Below, piece by piece: positions 34,701-45,569 of a stretch of 64,000 bases of DNA. The position numbers were made by a program, and so were the translations under genes. How positions within the stretch are numbered: the stretch's first letter is position 1; each line of letters opens with the position of its first letter. Where the stretch lies: the NCBI GenBank assembly GCA_012845835.1, contig JABAKD010000002.1, positions 8,578,620-8,642,619 on the forward strand. The letters are read 5' to 3'. The stretch comes from Undaria pinnatifida. Its lineage: Eukaryota; Sar; Phaeophyceae; Laminariales; Alariaceae. The notes beneath the pieces were generated by a model that saw only the letters and a program-made list of their open reading frames with translations, did no database searches and had not been told where the DNA came from.

Positions 34701-35566
34701 CGGCCATTTCAACGAATATCGGTTGACGTAGTAGAGTACAAATCGGTATCAACTTCAGCCGCAGGGATCGAATGCAAATACGTTGTCTCCATGATGGACC
34801 ACCTGACGAGGTTTGAGGTACTGCTGCCAGTACGTAATAAAACGGCCGAAACAGTAGCCAATGCCATAATCGAGAGAATAATGAGCATTTTCGGCCCACC
34901 AGAAACCTTGCATAGTGATCAAGGCCCCGAATTCGAGAATAAGGTGATATACCAGCTGCAACAAATACTCGTATACAAAAATATCCGCACAACGCCGTAC
35001 CGGCCGCAGGGTAATTCAGTGTCCGAACGGGTGCACTCAACGATGCACAGCATGCTAGCAATGCACAGTGCAATCGATCAAAGCAACTGGGCCACTCTCT
35101 TATTGTTTGTACAGCTAGCGCACATCACTAGTTTTTGTGCAACGATGAATGAGACACCATTCTTGTTAATGTTCGGACGACAACCCCGACTCCCAGTCGA
35201 TATAATCCTCGGTATTCTTCGTGTAGGAAGCCAGCAGACACGGAGGAAATCGCACAAAACACACGGGACAATTTTGCAAATTGCTTTTGGGCTCGCACGC
35301 TGAAACTTAACCGAGCGTGCAGAAAAACAGGCAGAACAGAATAGCAAACTTAGACCGCACCCGGTGTTCAAACCTGGACAGGAAGTACTCGTGTACAGAC
35401 CTTACCAGGATTCGGATGTGCCCAACCCAAAACTGCTATTACAATGGCGCGGACCGTATGTCGTCTGCTCACAATTATCACCAGTGGTATATAGAGTACG
35501 ACTCACGACACCCGACAGGTGTTAGTGCACCTCGCCCATATAAAGCCCTATCATCACCGTGAATAA
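31729..35566 (+). pseudogene. pol: pol of the Ty3/gypsy element: PR-RT-RH-IN, several frameshifts and stops
   Basis: Aspartic protease: TIDTATDVPCIS at about 31825 (active site DTA, not the usual DTG/DSG) and LGPDIMLLDNTIM at about 32038. Reverse transcriptase: palm motif CDVQNAYHQIP (D at 33055) and YMDD at 33243. One-base frameshifts lie near 33133 and 33318. RNase H: IHVDHSEAGAGAF, QECYAVVLATQHW, VTDHAALRF (33690-33920), with TAG stops at 33568 and 33646. Integrase: zinc-binding HAYHDHGLSGGH then C-x4-C (CKIFQAC) with a frameshift at 34575-34608. Catalytic D at 34725, D at 34917 and E at 35025 give a DD(35)E spacing typical of retroviral-type integrases. A further local frame slip is at 35230-35345 and the last codons end at TAA 35564. 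All domains needed for retrotransposition are recognisable, but at least four frame changes and three stops make this copy defective. Confidence 0.95.
34080..34142 (+). repeat. 33-bp in-frame tandem duplication inside pol
   Basis: TCCCTCGCGCCCATTTGCCG and CAATGTG occur twice back to back, encoding SLAPICRNV twice. It sits in the variable linker between RNase H and integrase, so it need not have harmed function. Confidence 0.9.
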
Positions 35567-36495
35567 ATCGCCGCATACCGATCCCAAAAGGGTTTGCAAC
35601 TCGCGATAACCCCACCTTTTTCGCCCCCCCTCCCTTCTCTCGGGAAACGGAAGCGTACAGTAGGCGGGGATGAGCACGAACCGAGACAGCGCAAATAGAT
35701 TCTCAGATGCTCCGCGGCGTAACCGAATAACGAACAAGCTGGCAAACACAGATAACCCAGCTGTAGGCACAAGAGTCAACCACGGTGATGAGAGTAGCAC
35801 CAGCATACATGGCAGTACACACTCGTGTCTACCATGATCTGACGGGAACTCTACCCGGCATTCCGGTGGGAATAGCCGGGGGCAAGGAGACGTTGAGAAA
35901 ATTGTTGTACCCAACGGGGAAAGGCTGTAAGAAGCGTAACAGTTCATGCCCGGGCCCGACACTCCGGTCCAAACGGGACAAAACAGTAACACCACCGTCA
36001 AGCCACAAACAAAATTGTTCGAACACTAAACACACAGGGGGAATGAGACCCACGCGGCTCCACCCCACCTAAAACGAAGTCACACGTTGATGCACCTAGA
36101 TCAATTGAGCTGACTCCGAGTGAAAATATCTAGGTGGACCCGCCCACAAACGAGAAGTCACTAAACATGTTCGCTGCCCGTGGTTCCCAGAACAGCAACC
36201 ACGAGTGGCGCACCAGTACGTGAGGCCACACGGAATACGTGCGTTGAGATCATATTTGGAAACCCCATACAACTCCAGTACACGCTGTCAGCATGCACGC
36301 TCGAAAATGTAAACGTCTTCTCTGGCCCGGTGTTTCACACCGGTGTTTACTAAACACGTCGTTAATAAGGAGTGGATGCACGCATATAACAGCTGCTGTG
36401 TCTCGACCCGATAAATCGACACCCCGTTTCCTAAAATTGTCCTCCTCCCGATGACCGCTACAATACCATCCCTAGTTAAGATGGGCTTGCAGCGA
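35567..36495 (+). other. Non-coding 3-prime part of the Ty3/gypsy element
   Basis: About 0.93 kb between the end of pol and the purine tract. ORFs of up to 159 codons on the minus strand have no family resemblance. I see no env-like signal peptide or transmembrane ORF on the plus strand. Confidence 0.6.
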
Positions 36496-36511
36496 ATACA
36501 GAGGGGGGTGA
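36496..36511 (+). other. Polypurine tract
   Basis: ATACAGAGGGGGGTGA lies immediately before the 3-prime LTR, the expected place for the plus-strand primer of reverse transcription. Confidence 0.85.
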
Positions 36512-36909
36512 TGTGGAATGCAGGGTCGTAGATACCTATCGTAGATCGCGTACACGCATGCGCGAGAGGACACGTCGCCGGTCAGGCAAAACACGATCCC
36601 GTGTCGCGAACGGTGTCACCCATCATAGACATCGTTGACCCGTCCCCGGAAGGTCAACCACCGAAAGATGATCCCGCCGCATGACGATAGGGCATAAGCC
36701 CACCGTCATTCTAGCTCTAGCTTTAGCATCTCCTTGCCACATCTAAGAAAGAAAGGTATTCAGCGTGCGTCCGCTGTGAGGATGATCGTCAAGGCATCTC
36801 AGCACCGCGACGCCCTCTCCGCTTCGACTTCCGCTCCGCGACGAGCACCAGACCTCCGGGACCGCCCTCTCCATTTCGACACCGGGACCCCGTGAGAGAC
36901 CAGGTTCCA
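36512..36909 (+). repeat. 3-prime LTR of the Ty3/gypsy element
   Basis: 398 bp, TGTGGAATGCAGGG to GACCAGGTTCCA, the partner of 28994-29391. Confidence 0.95.
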
Positions 36910-37100
36910 TATTATTACTACTATTATTTATACTACTCACCACTACTACTACCACTACATGCTAGTAACACCACTACTACTATTGCTACTACCACAAAAA
37001 TCACTACTACTACGACTGCCACCACTACTACCACTTCTACTACCACTACTACTGCTACCACTACTACTACTACTACTCCTACTACTTGCTGCTGCTGCTG
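36910..37100 (+). repeat. (TAC)n microsatellite, right of the retrotransposon
   Basis: An imperfect array of ACT/TAC with TTC interruptions, ending in (CTG)n. It has the same composition as the array left of the element. Confidence 0.9.
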
Positions 37101-37104
37101 TAAA

Positions 37105-40100
37105 AGGATACCGGCATATAGTGGCGTTTAAGTTTTTTCTGAGCTTCGTATCATACAGCTGCTGTACGAACAGCCCACAGAGAGCTGCATGCAGCGAGGC
37201 ATAATCAAATAATCGCAATGCATTAAAAAAATAGCCGCACGACAGGTCTTGCGGGGTGCGTGCTGTGTGTTCCCTTCATGCCGCGGGGAATAACGAATCA
37301 TCACGATTTATTTGGATGTAAAACAGTCGCACGATAGGTTTTGCATGGCGGCCGCGAGGCAGTGCCAAGTCGTTTAAAGTCCGAACGTCTTCCCTTGTTT
37401 TTTTGCCAGAATTCGCGGCTTTGAAGGCCCAGAGCACGCCCCACGGACCTCGACCGGTGCCCGTACTTGCGCTGTGGTGTACCCGCGGGTCCCCTGCGTG
37501 CCCCGCGGTCGAGAGCAAAAAAATACCCCAGGCCGGAAGAGGAAAAAATGCCGAAGTGCGAAAAAGTCGATTTGGCACATAGTAAAAATATTGTATTCAT
37601 TTTATATCGTTTCTTTCTGCGTACTATCCATACGACAAGGGCAGCCGTGAGGTGGTTTTGCTGTCGAAGATACATTATTTACATATTGATACTGCTGCTT
37701 TGTTGTAATGATCATATTTGGTGGCCACCGTGGGAGAGAAGTGAGGTAGTGTGTAATATTAATAGTTGTTATATATATTTCCTACCAGGCATCTTGTAGC
37801 GATGTGGGTATTGTTACTATACCAGTATTGCTGCTGAAAATGATTTGTTGTTTTACGTATGTAGTAAAATTGTTGCATACTATTAACAATGGTATAGTGT
37901 TAATGATAAGAACTGGCTACTTTGGAATGATACATTTACCGTTACTATCAACCATTGGTGGTGTTGGTATAAATGTTGCATGTATTTCGTACATTGACAC
38001 TAAACTCATTCAGTACCAGCGACAGAGCTGTACGCCCGCAATACGGGTTGCGGGTTGTTTGGCAGTAAGAATGAATGAATCGAATTATCAGGTGGGCATA
38101 TTCGCTTCCGCTCTTGTACCTCTACGTACGAGTTATGTTGCATCAGTGCACAGAACAAACATGGGCCGAAATCGCGCTGGACAAAATCCGGAGAAGTGAT
38201 ATATCTTGACAGGGTAAAAAACGCTCGACCGGTGTATCTCACAGCTTGCATAGGTGATTATTTACCTTTAAATTGATGGAACTTAAGCTTGCGTGTTTGA
38301 CACATTTCTAAAACTAATTACGTGCTATTTCTTTGAGCTACGCGCATCAGCCAGAGATTCCAACAGGCGTCGAGCTAAGATTGTTCAAGTGATTGCTTGA
38401 GTACTGTAAAGAGCTTACGTACTGTTATCATCAGGTGACCAATCACTGCTTATCCACGTAACGATTCAGGCGGTGGTACGAAGGAACGTCAGACATTTTC
38501 TCCCTGCTGAATTGCGCGTGCCCAAGTCATTGGTACCAAATATCGATACAGCCTCAAGCCGAGTATCGAGTTGGGGGCCTATATGTGGACATTCTCAATA
38601 TTCTAAGTGTGATGTTTATTATTGTGTTTGACCTGTGTTGCTGTGTTAGCGACACAAGGGAGGTAGCGAATAGGAGAGTTTGTGTTTTGAGGTAGATTTT
38701 CAACCATTCCGTTTGCCGTCTGAAAGCTGTTAGACGACTACGTGTGATTTCAATGAGTCCTTGACGAGTCTCGATCGATATTTTTTGTGATTCCAGAACA
38801 AGTTTGTAGTATGCACATGCATTCTATTGCAATAGCAAGCTCACAGGTGAAAGAAAAAACCGGTTGCAACGACCTTTCACAGCAGAAGCTATAATGCAAT
38901 AGTTAACTCCACGATGGAAGGTTTGGATTACGACCGTACTTGTTTGCGGCATAGCAGCTGCATTTGAATACGCACCATCCATTTAGGGGGAAGTGTTAAG
39001 AAATGGGTGACATCAGCCTGTTGTCGTTATCAATGTTCAGTAGCGAATTTACAGCTCCGTGTTCGCACTTGCTGCAGCGCCATAGCAGCAGCAGGTAGCC
39101 TACAGAGTTGCACGTCGGTTTGGCAATGCCATCTAATACTCGTAGCAAATAGGGACACTGCGCTATCTTCGTCGATCGGCATAACCTACCAGATACCAGG
39201 TACAAGTACAAAAACATGCTGCACACACAACAGTGAGTGGTGTAATGGCTGCCGTGCACTCAAGTATTGTATTGTCCCTGTATTAGTTCTTCGCGTTCTA
39301 TAATGAGGGTTCTCCGTAGATAATATTTTGGGAATATTCGAGAGATTTCTGACATTCCTGTACTGTCTGTAGGCTTCTGGAGCATGGCTGGCATCTAGAC
39401 GTCGTTCGAATAGGGTTCTGGAACCTAGCAGCTCTTCCGACGTCGAGGAAGCATGTGGAACACCCCCTCTCCTGCTCACTCTTGTGGACGTATCTTAGCA
39501 TCTTCCCGTTCATCGGTCCGCAAGCCTTAGTCGGGCCATCGAGTTTCCCTATCCAACGGGAAATATGTATATTCTACACCACCATATGTGATGTTCGAGT
39601 TCGTCTTTTGCAACGACTCTGTGAGCAACCCCTGAAGACCGTCGTCGATCGGCCGCCTGAGAATGTCCTAGTCCTTAATAAGATGTAGAACATCGACTCC
39701 GTAATGTCTTATTTACCAAATGTTGGCATGTTTTCTTACATTTTTTGTTCGGTTGGTTGGTATCCTGTGCTGTAGTTCACGTAAAGCAGAAGAACAGTAA
39801 TAGTTATCTAAGGTGCGTCTTCCTACAGTCTATTGGTCCAAAGAGAAGAATATCGTTAAAATCTACCAGGTATTCGATAATAATGTGCATACACCGTGAT
39901 TATTCCTAGGCTTTGTCGTGGTGATTGCCATACTCAATATGGTGGTTATTCTTAATATGGGGTGGTGCCTTCCATTTCTGAGACTGTTGACGTAAGCACC
40001 CATGCATCTCGCACAGACCCGGCTTTGATAAACTAAACGTGTTTGACAACTGATTTGGGCAGTGTTATCCACGTGCAATATCAAAGGTACGATAGCTGGC

Positions 40101-40825
40101 ATTGCAAAGGCATTATTAGGCGGTATCGTCCGACGGTGTGAGCGTGGGTGTAAAAAGCGGTAAGACCCGAGGGGTCAACCACTGCGATTCAGGGGTGTCT
40201 TTGCCCCTGCACTGGTCACTCACACCAGGGCTGCTTTGAATATCGTATCTCTCGTATGAGTCCGTGCTGCCCACCTCATGTCTTCTGAAGAGAAGGGGGC
40301 GGGAAACCTCACTCAGGTAGGCTATAACGCCTGCCAGGAAATGAGGGGACACTTGCAATAAAATACATGCATTGTAACGCCTCAACGGGGAACAGGGGAT
40401 ACCCTAACACACTTCCTGGGTTAAAGCTTCTCCGCCAGTCCCATGAAATCTACCCCTACGGTAGAATGTCGTGGTACACAAGGTCCGCTTGTGATAATAC
40501 TGAATGGCATTTGCTTCCACATGACAGTTGTCGTTTGTAAGGCATCCTAGAGTGGGTCAAAGCACTCTTCGTCAATTAGTGCCATGACACTGCCTGGTTA
40601 CTGAAATAAATTGTCGATATTTCTTTTTGGAAGAACCAATACACAAGCATATTTTCACGCATACCGTGTATCAATTTAACTGCTCAATTGTAGTCACAAC
40701 ATCAGGTGTATCACGCAGCCTACATAAGTGTCGACCCTAAGTTTGTCGAGCTCAAAGCTGACGTGTTTAGACACATTTTTCAAAATACATTGTTTCGATA
40801 ATTCGACCTTACGTGAACTACAGTA
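37105..40825. other. Long stretch without a recognisable gene
   Basis: ORFs of up to 131 codons (37804-38199) exist on both strands, but none has a family motif or good splice sites at its edges. The sequence from 37640 to 38000 is AT-rich with TATTGCTGCTG-type words. No repeat shared with the rest of the window is evident here. Confidence 0.4.
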
Positions 40826-40831
40826 CTAGCT

Positions 40832-41084
40832 ACGAGTCGTTTTACGGTAGCTCCCCCAACTGTTCTTTTAACGAAATCGCCGGTTTTAAAACCAACTCCC
40901 GGGCGTATCTCCTGAAATACGGTGCCCCTTGCCATCCCGACGCCATCCTTCGATGGTCCTTCGCAAACAAGACTATGTATGGAGATACTTTTTGCATAAC
41001 AGATCCTTCCTCGTGTCAAGCAGCCATGAAACGGTCGTTAAAGAAATCGCTGGTTTTGGGGAGGGCTATCGTAGAATCAGTCCT
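40832..41084 (-). mobile_element. Small inverted-repeat element (MITE-like), copy B
   Basis: Best-preserved copy, about 253 bp, opposite strand to copies A and C. Read on the plus strand it starts GAGTCGTTTTACGGTAGCTC and ends GGGCTATCGTAGAATCAGTC, which are imperfect inverted repeats of each other over about 27 bp with the inner CCCCCAA shared. Internal words shared with A and C include TTTAACGA, CGTTTCATGGCTGCTTGACA, GGCACCGTATTTCAGGAGAT and AAAACCGGCGATTTCGTTAA. The bases CTAC flank both ends and could be a short target duplication. No transposase is present. Confidence 0.7.
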
Positions 41085-41089
41085 ACTGA

Positions 41090-41740
41090 ACACCAAACAG
41101 TAAAACAAGGAACACGAATTTCAAGGACAGCCGGAGATTTTAGAAAAATAAGAAATTGTCAAGTCGTTGTCCTCAAGTATTGAAAGCACTCACTCTCAAA
41201 TACGAAATCCAGCCTGTATCGGCTGTCCTACATGCGATAGAAATCGCAGTGTAAAATGTCCAAAGCTGACTTCTCTTTTTTGGTAGGAAGGCATTGGCCC
41301 ATGCTTGCCGAAGCGAGCCATGGTACGTGTGACACTACTGTAGCTCCCACACTGCTGCTGTGTTTCTATCCCGAAAATAAACATGTACGTGGCAGAAACG
41401 ACAACAACGTTGTCACGGGAGCGCGAGACTACTCCATCTATCCCCCCGAACTCAGTCGTTGCTACTTCATAGACTGATGTGCGTCGACACATAGTCTCGT
41501 AGTATCAAGCCATTGAATTATTTCACACTAACTCAAGTAATGAAACTCTAGTAGCGATGTTCCTCCACCCACACATATACGTCCCGTACATGACATGCCT
41601 TTCCCCGAGAATTGAGACAACGACAACATGGCGCGTTGTCTACAAGCTCAGAAACTAAGATGTATGCACCCTTGAGCTCAACAGAGTACTAGACTATGAG
41701 TTTTTTTCTCAACACCATCGTTTGCGCTTGTTATTCCTTT
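41090..41740. other. No gene recognised
   Basis: Short ORFs on both strands only. The final 50 bases are T-rich and form the pyrimidine tract of the exon candidate at 41751. Confidence 0.35.
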
Positions 41741-41750
41741 CTATTTGCAG

Positions 41751-41973
41751 ACCGAAGGAGATGGTGGCGTGCGCGCATCCAACGAACGGGAGCATCCCCA
41801 ACTGTAAGTCCGCTGCTTCGAAGAAAATGCCAAAATTCGAATGTGGAAAACCGCACATATCTGACCGTCGCGAGGGAAAACGGGAAAAGAGGAGGCTCGC
41901 TGAGACTTCAGTTGGAAATCTAGGTGTTACGTACGACGTGCACGAGCTCGGCAAGCCAGCACTGGAGAACAAG
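41751..41973 (+). CDS. Exon candidate of an unrecognised gene (223 nt)
   Basis: The acceptor CCTTTCTATTTGCAG ends at 41750, and AAG|GTGAGC gives a good donor at 41974. With one leading base the frame has 74 open codons, starting PKEMVACAHPTNGSIPN and ending HELGKPALENK. It is basic in the middle (REGKREKRR). The opening C-A-H-P with spaced Cys residues recalls Cys/His-rich repeats of algal proteins, but too few residues are conserved to name a family. An alternative early donor (GTAAGT at 41804) would shorten the exon to 53 nt. The end phase (0) fits the exon candidate at 44626. Confidence 0.35.
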
Positions 41974-41979
41974 GTGAGC

Positions 41980-43340
41980 CCACCTCAAAGAATAATCAAA
42001 ACATAACTTGCGGATGAGTTGGTGGTGCACGCGAGGGTACCCGTCGTTAGGTTACGAGCCTTCGATTTAATGCCAAGGGCTGCAGAGCTATATGCAACTC
42101 ACGGGGCACGCGAGTACGAGTACGCTCAGACGATGCCGAACAGCTTTACTTGCTGTGAGTGACTGCAACCCACGAGTGATTCCTCCGCCCTCCCTGCTGC
42201 GTCTTGAGTTCGGCTATGATTCACGTTGTGTGTTGGCTGCCTTTCAAGACGATACATTACACGTCAAGATGATACATAGGTTGCTGCTGTTGCTGTTGTT
42301 GTTGTCTTCATAGTAGATTGGCTACTTCTACCCTGCGACATCACTATATTGATAGAACACCCAGTGTCTATGTTGATTCTTCGTCCTATTAACAAATATC
42401 TGAAACCGTGTCCGGAGTAGCCGCTACAGGACTAGCCCAAGCGGGCTTGCTTCTGGCTGACAGCAGGCGACAGCAGGAGACAGCAAGTGACGTACGCAAC
42501 AGACCAATACCCCGAAGCAGGTCACGCATGCATCTGCAATTTCGGCGCGACTAGGTCGTGCACAGTACTGACAGCACACTGCAGAAAACGTAGGAGCATC
42601 CTCATCAATTTGTGTCAGGTGACGGCATGCGACACCGGCCCATAACACCCAACTCGACACACAACCGAAGGGGAAATTACTCGGCCGGCCTGCCTGCTGC
42701 TACTGCTGCTGCTACTACTGCTGCTCTGGAGCTGTACGACTCTGTATCTGACCGCCTGACTGTGGCACGCGGTGCGCGAACGTACAGACAAGAACAACAA
42801 AAACAACAACAACAACAACAACAATGAGGAGGATGTCCACAAAAACCCAGTCCATTAAGCCTTTGTTGATTGTGTGCTTGGGTATGACACCGGATATGAT
42901 GACGGTTGAGTATAGTAGGGCTTTCCAATGATAGGTTGGCTACATGGTAGCGGGATAGTGGGATGGTGGAACTATTCTGCCTATTTCGCCGTCACTCCTC
43001 GTTGCTCTTCTACCAAGTGATTATTCTCTTCTCAACGCTGTGCCTTGGCTAGGAGCAACGTAATATATATGTACGTCTTGTACTTGTCTTCATACCGGTC
43101 ACTTCAATACCCCACTACTGTTCGCTCAACGGGTAAGCCCTCTACGCTTCGTAAGGATCAACTAATAGCCGTTTTCGACTGACGGAATCCCAGTGTGCAT
43201 ACTGATTGGCCTCTAAGAGTTGCCATATTTTGACGTTTATTATTGTTCTATTGTTCGTTTTGTTCGTGGCTTGCCGCTGCGTCACGTGCTGACTGCTTCT
43301 TCTGGTTTCCGCAAGATCCATGTTGACTGTTATACGCATG
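41980..43340. other. No gene recognised; short CTG and CAA runs
   Basis: Contains (CTG)n-like runs at 42280-42306 and 42695-42725 and a (CAA)n run at 42790-42825. Short ORFs across them are artefacts of the repeats. Confidence 0.4.
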
Positions 43341-43348
43341 ATTTACGC

Positions 43349-43657
43349 ATGATAGCTAACCGACTGCGTTGCCGCTCCATTGGCGAAAACGCTTCACAGA
43401 GTGATTTAAGCGTAGCTTTTACTGTTTCGGCACTGTTTCGTGGCCGCTGCTGTGCTCTGCTTGTTGCAGGAGCTATAAGTGTGCTCACGCTATTTTTTTT
43501 GGAGCTTTTCGTTTTGGTTCCGTCAGCTGCTCTTCTCCTGCTTACAATTTTTGCGTTCTGTGTAGCCACCATTATTAGCACAGGTCTCCAGTGTTATGAG
43601 GTAAACAGTTTATTTCACGAACCTAATACAAAATGTATTTGTACACGAGTAGTCTAG
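43349..43657 (+). CDS. Hypothetical membrane ORF (102 aa)
   Basis: From ATG 43349 to TAG. Residues about 38-80 form a long, almost continuous hydrophobic stretch (LLVAGAISVLTLFFLELFVL then PSAALLLLTIFAFCVATIIS), enough for two transmembrane helices with a Pro turn. The N-terminal part is polar and the C-terminal tail has three Cys. The frame is open for 43 more codons upstream without ATG. T-rich sequence biases translations towards Leu, Phe and Ile, so this may be chance. No family is recognised. Confidence 0.25.
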   Translation: MIANRLRCRSIGENASQSDLSVAFTVSALFRGRCCALLVAGAISVLTLFFLELFVLVPSAALLLLTIFAFCVATIISTGLQCYEVNSLFHEPNTKCICTRVV

Positions 43658-43659
43658 AC

Positions 43660-44620
43660 TATTCGATGAGGTTAATATGGACCTTCCCATTTATTATGGC
43701 GTATCCCTTGTTAGTTTCGTAATGTGACTCCGATGGGAAATCTTCGGGAGAGATACAAATTAGGTATTTCGACCGGTGACAATGGAAGACCAAAAGTTTG
43801 AAATTCCCGACGATCCCAGCCAAACTTTGCCTGAACGTCGCCTATGGATCTAATTTGGAAGATTGTTTTTTAAAAATTGCCAGAATTCGGATTAGAACGA
43901 TTTCTCGCGGGGATCTTGGCCAACACCGGCCCGAGAAATTCTCAAGCAGATCTTGGATTAGGCGCGGCGCAATCTCGTGTTCTCCGCACATGCCGTTCGA
44001 CAAAATCAACCACAGCGTCCTGAAATCTGAACGTGGTGAGCTTGTTCGGTGCTCAGCCCCACCCTTGGTGTACCACGCTCACCTTATGGCCGGTGATTTG
44101 TGGCGGGCGCTGATCAGGCTTCTGTTAAAACACATTTGGCGGCTGGTGTGTAGAATACTGAGACGAAATCTCTCTTTTTATCGTCTCCCAACGGGCGAAA
44201 AACAGTTTTTTGGGAGGATGTGACGGAAAACCACAGGACAACACAAGCAACCTCTCACGCCCTAGGGTATGGATCGAGATGAACTCTTCAGCGCTGTCAC
44301 CTACACTTATGTGGCTATGTCCGGAACGAAGAGGAGTGACCATGGGTTGTCTCTTACTCGAGATCGAAGGTCAATCGTGTTTGGCGGGCAGAGTTGATCA
44401 AAGCTTGATGAAAAATAGACAAATCAACCTGTTGGACCGCATGACCAAGAAAAGAGCCAGAAAAAAAATATTTTAGTCATTTTTTCCCCATAGCGACGAT
44501 ACCCAGAATCTTTCAGCAAGTGACCCCCTAAAAACGTTTGGAAACGTTTTGGCCACACTATCGGCTTTCCCTTGTCGTCGGTCTGACAGACTGTTAAAGA
44601 TAACCCGACTGTGCCTATAC
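43660..44620. other. No gene recognised
   Basis: The ORF at 43798-44223 has no family features. A 23-codon ORF from ATG 43782 (MEDQKFEIPDDPSQTLPE...) looks protein-like but is too short to call. Confidence 0.35.
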
Positions 44621-44625
44621 TTCAG

Positions 44626-44753
44626 GTTTCGCACGAAGAAAGCACTGCAATGCCGCCTGCGTGGGATTCGAGCTTGTGCATGTCCCACTGGGGCCGGTCG
44701 GAGTTTTTGGAACATCCAGACCCGGGTGGGTACCTGATTTTTGTGGACGGAAG
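44626..44753 (+). CDS. Exon candidate of an unrecognised gene (128 nt)
   Basis: The acceptor GTGCCTATACTTCAG ends at 44625 and the donor GGAAG|GTGAGC is at 44754. In phase 0 the frame gives 42 codons plus two bases, VSHEESTAMPPAWDSSLCMS ... HPDPGGYLIFVDG, which has a convincing globular-protein composition (several Trp, Pro, Gly, Asp). A second frame is also open, so the phase is not certain. Its start phase fits the end of the candidate at 41751-41973 and its end phase fits the candidate at 47980. I do not recognise the family. Confidence 0.4.
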
Positions 44754-45273
44754 GTGAGCGCCTCACAAGGGTGTTATATACTGCTGTAGATAAAGAATTT
44801 TTCGGGTTAAATATGTTCTGAACGGCTAGACTCAATGACAAAAAATCGTTGGAATGACATGTTTGTTTGGCAATCTGACATTTGTTGAAAACAAACTAGG
44901 ACATGGCGAGGACATGGCAAGGACGTGGGGTTGTTAATTAGGTAGCACGCTTGTTTTGTCAAATCAGGGTTATTGAATATCTTCCAAAATGCGTTGTTAA
45001 AATATTTTTCTGGGTCTTGGGAGAGATAGATTTCTCCCCTTGGTCAGATACACCCATCGCAGCCTCCTGCCATCCCCTGCGTATCTCGCCCCTACTTCTA
45101 CCGTCCCTCTCCCTACTGTGATACCAGCCGGGTTTTAAACTATTACCGCGCACATTTTTCTCGGATTACCAAGCCTCCAAATTTTACCGTACCATTCGAC
45201 GCCTCCAACTCCAAGGTCATCCGAGACTACTGATGTCGTATACTAGTCATCATTTCTTACCGCAGACTATCCC

Positions 45274-45504
45274 TTACCTCGGCTGTCTCTCCTTCCCTTC
45301 GCTTGTCACTGCAAGCTTACGGGACACCCTTCCCGAGTTCTCCATATTGTTACGCGTATACGCCTTGTACGCGTCGGATTTCCACGTCCCTTTTCCTTGA
45401 ATCACTCGTTCCGATACGTCTCCCCCTGCCGCGAGCGTGATCGCTTCTCCGATACGCAACGAGTGCGGGGAGAACTCGTCGGGAGTACGACTGGACTTCA
45501 CCAC
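45274..45504 (-). pseudogene. Tyrosine recombinase fragment (DIRS/Crypton-like C-terminus)
   Basis: The minus-strand frame reads DEFSPHSLRIGEAITLAAGG, then DVSERVIQ and TWKSDAYKAYTRNN. This is the C-terminal catalytic block of tyrosine recombinases: H-S-L-R supplies the His-x-x-Arg pair, W-K-S-D fits the His/Trp position and the Tyr in AYTRNN (or KAY) is the nucleophile candidate. Such domains in eukaryotes belong to DIRS or Ngaro retrotransposons and Cryptons. In this frame a TGA lies just upstream (about 45510) and the N-terminal half with the first catalytic Arg is not readable, so it is a broken remnant. Which element class it came from is undetermined, since no DIRS reverse transcriptase is nearby. 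Confidence 0.75.
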
Positions 45505-45569
45505 TCAATCGTTGGTTGCTCGAAGAGCACAACGGTACCCCACTACTCTTACGGACTTGCCACAACGAT

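Larger units (their letters stand above)
28994..36909 (+). mobile_element. Ty3/gypsy LTR retrotransposon, structurally complete but decayed
   Basis: An element of about 7.9 kb: 5-prime LTR (28994-29391), primer-binding region, gag, protease, reverse transcriptase, RNase H, integrase, non-coding 3-prime part, purine tract and 3-prime LTR (36512-36909). The order RT - RNase H - integrase is diagnostic of Ty3/gypsy (Metaviridae-type) elements, as opposed to Ty1/copia. Gag and the first part of pol lie in one reading frame, suggesting an original single gag-pol ORF. Stops and frameshifts make the copy non-autonomous now. No chromodomain or env-like ORF is visible in the 3-prime part. LTR divergence (about 20 of 398 positions) indicates an insertion that is not recent. 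A 5-bp target duplication is not clear, perhaps because both flanks are microsatellite. Confidence 0.95.

Noticed and set aside
35522..36001. Minus-strand 159-codon ORF as an env or antisense gene of the gypsy element
   Set aside because: No transmembrane or signal features and no family resemblance. It lies in the non-coding 3-prime region.
44087..44130. 39-nt minus-strand mini-exon with acceptor TTTTAACAG and donor GTGAGC
   Set aside because: Too short, with no coding character beyond being open. Such pairs are expected by chance in 64 kb.
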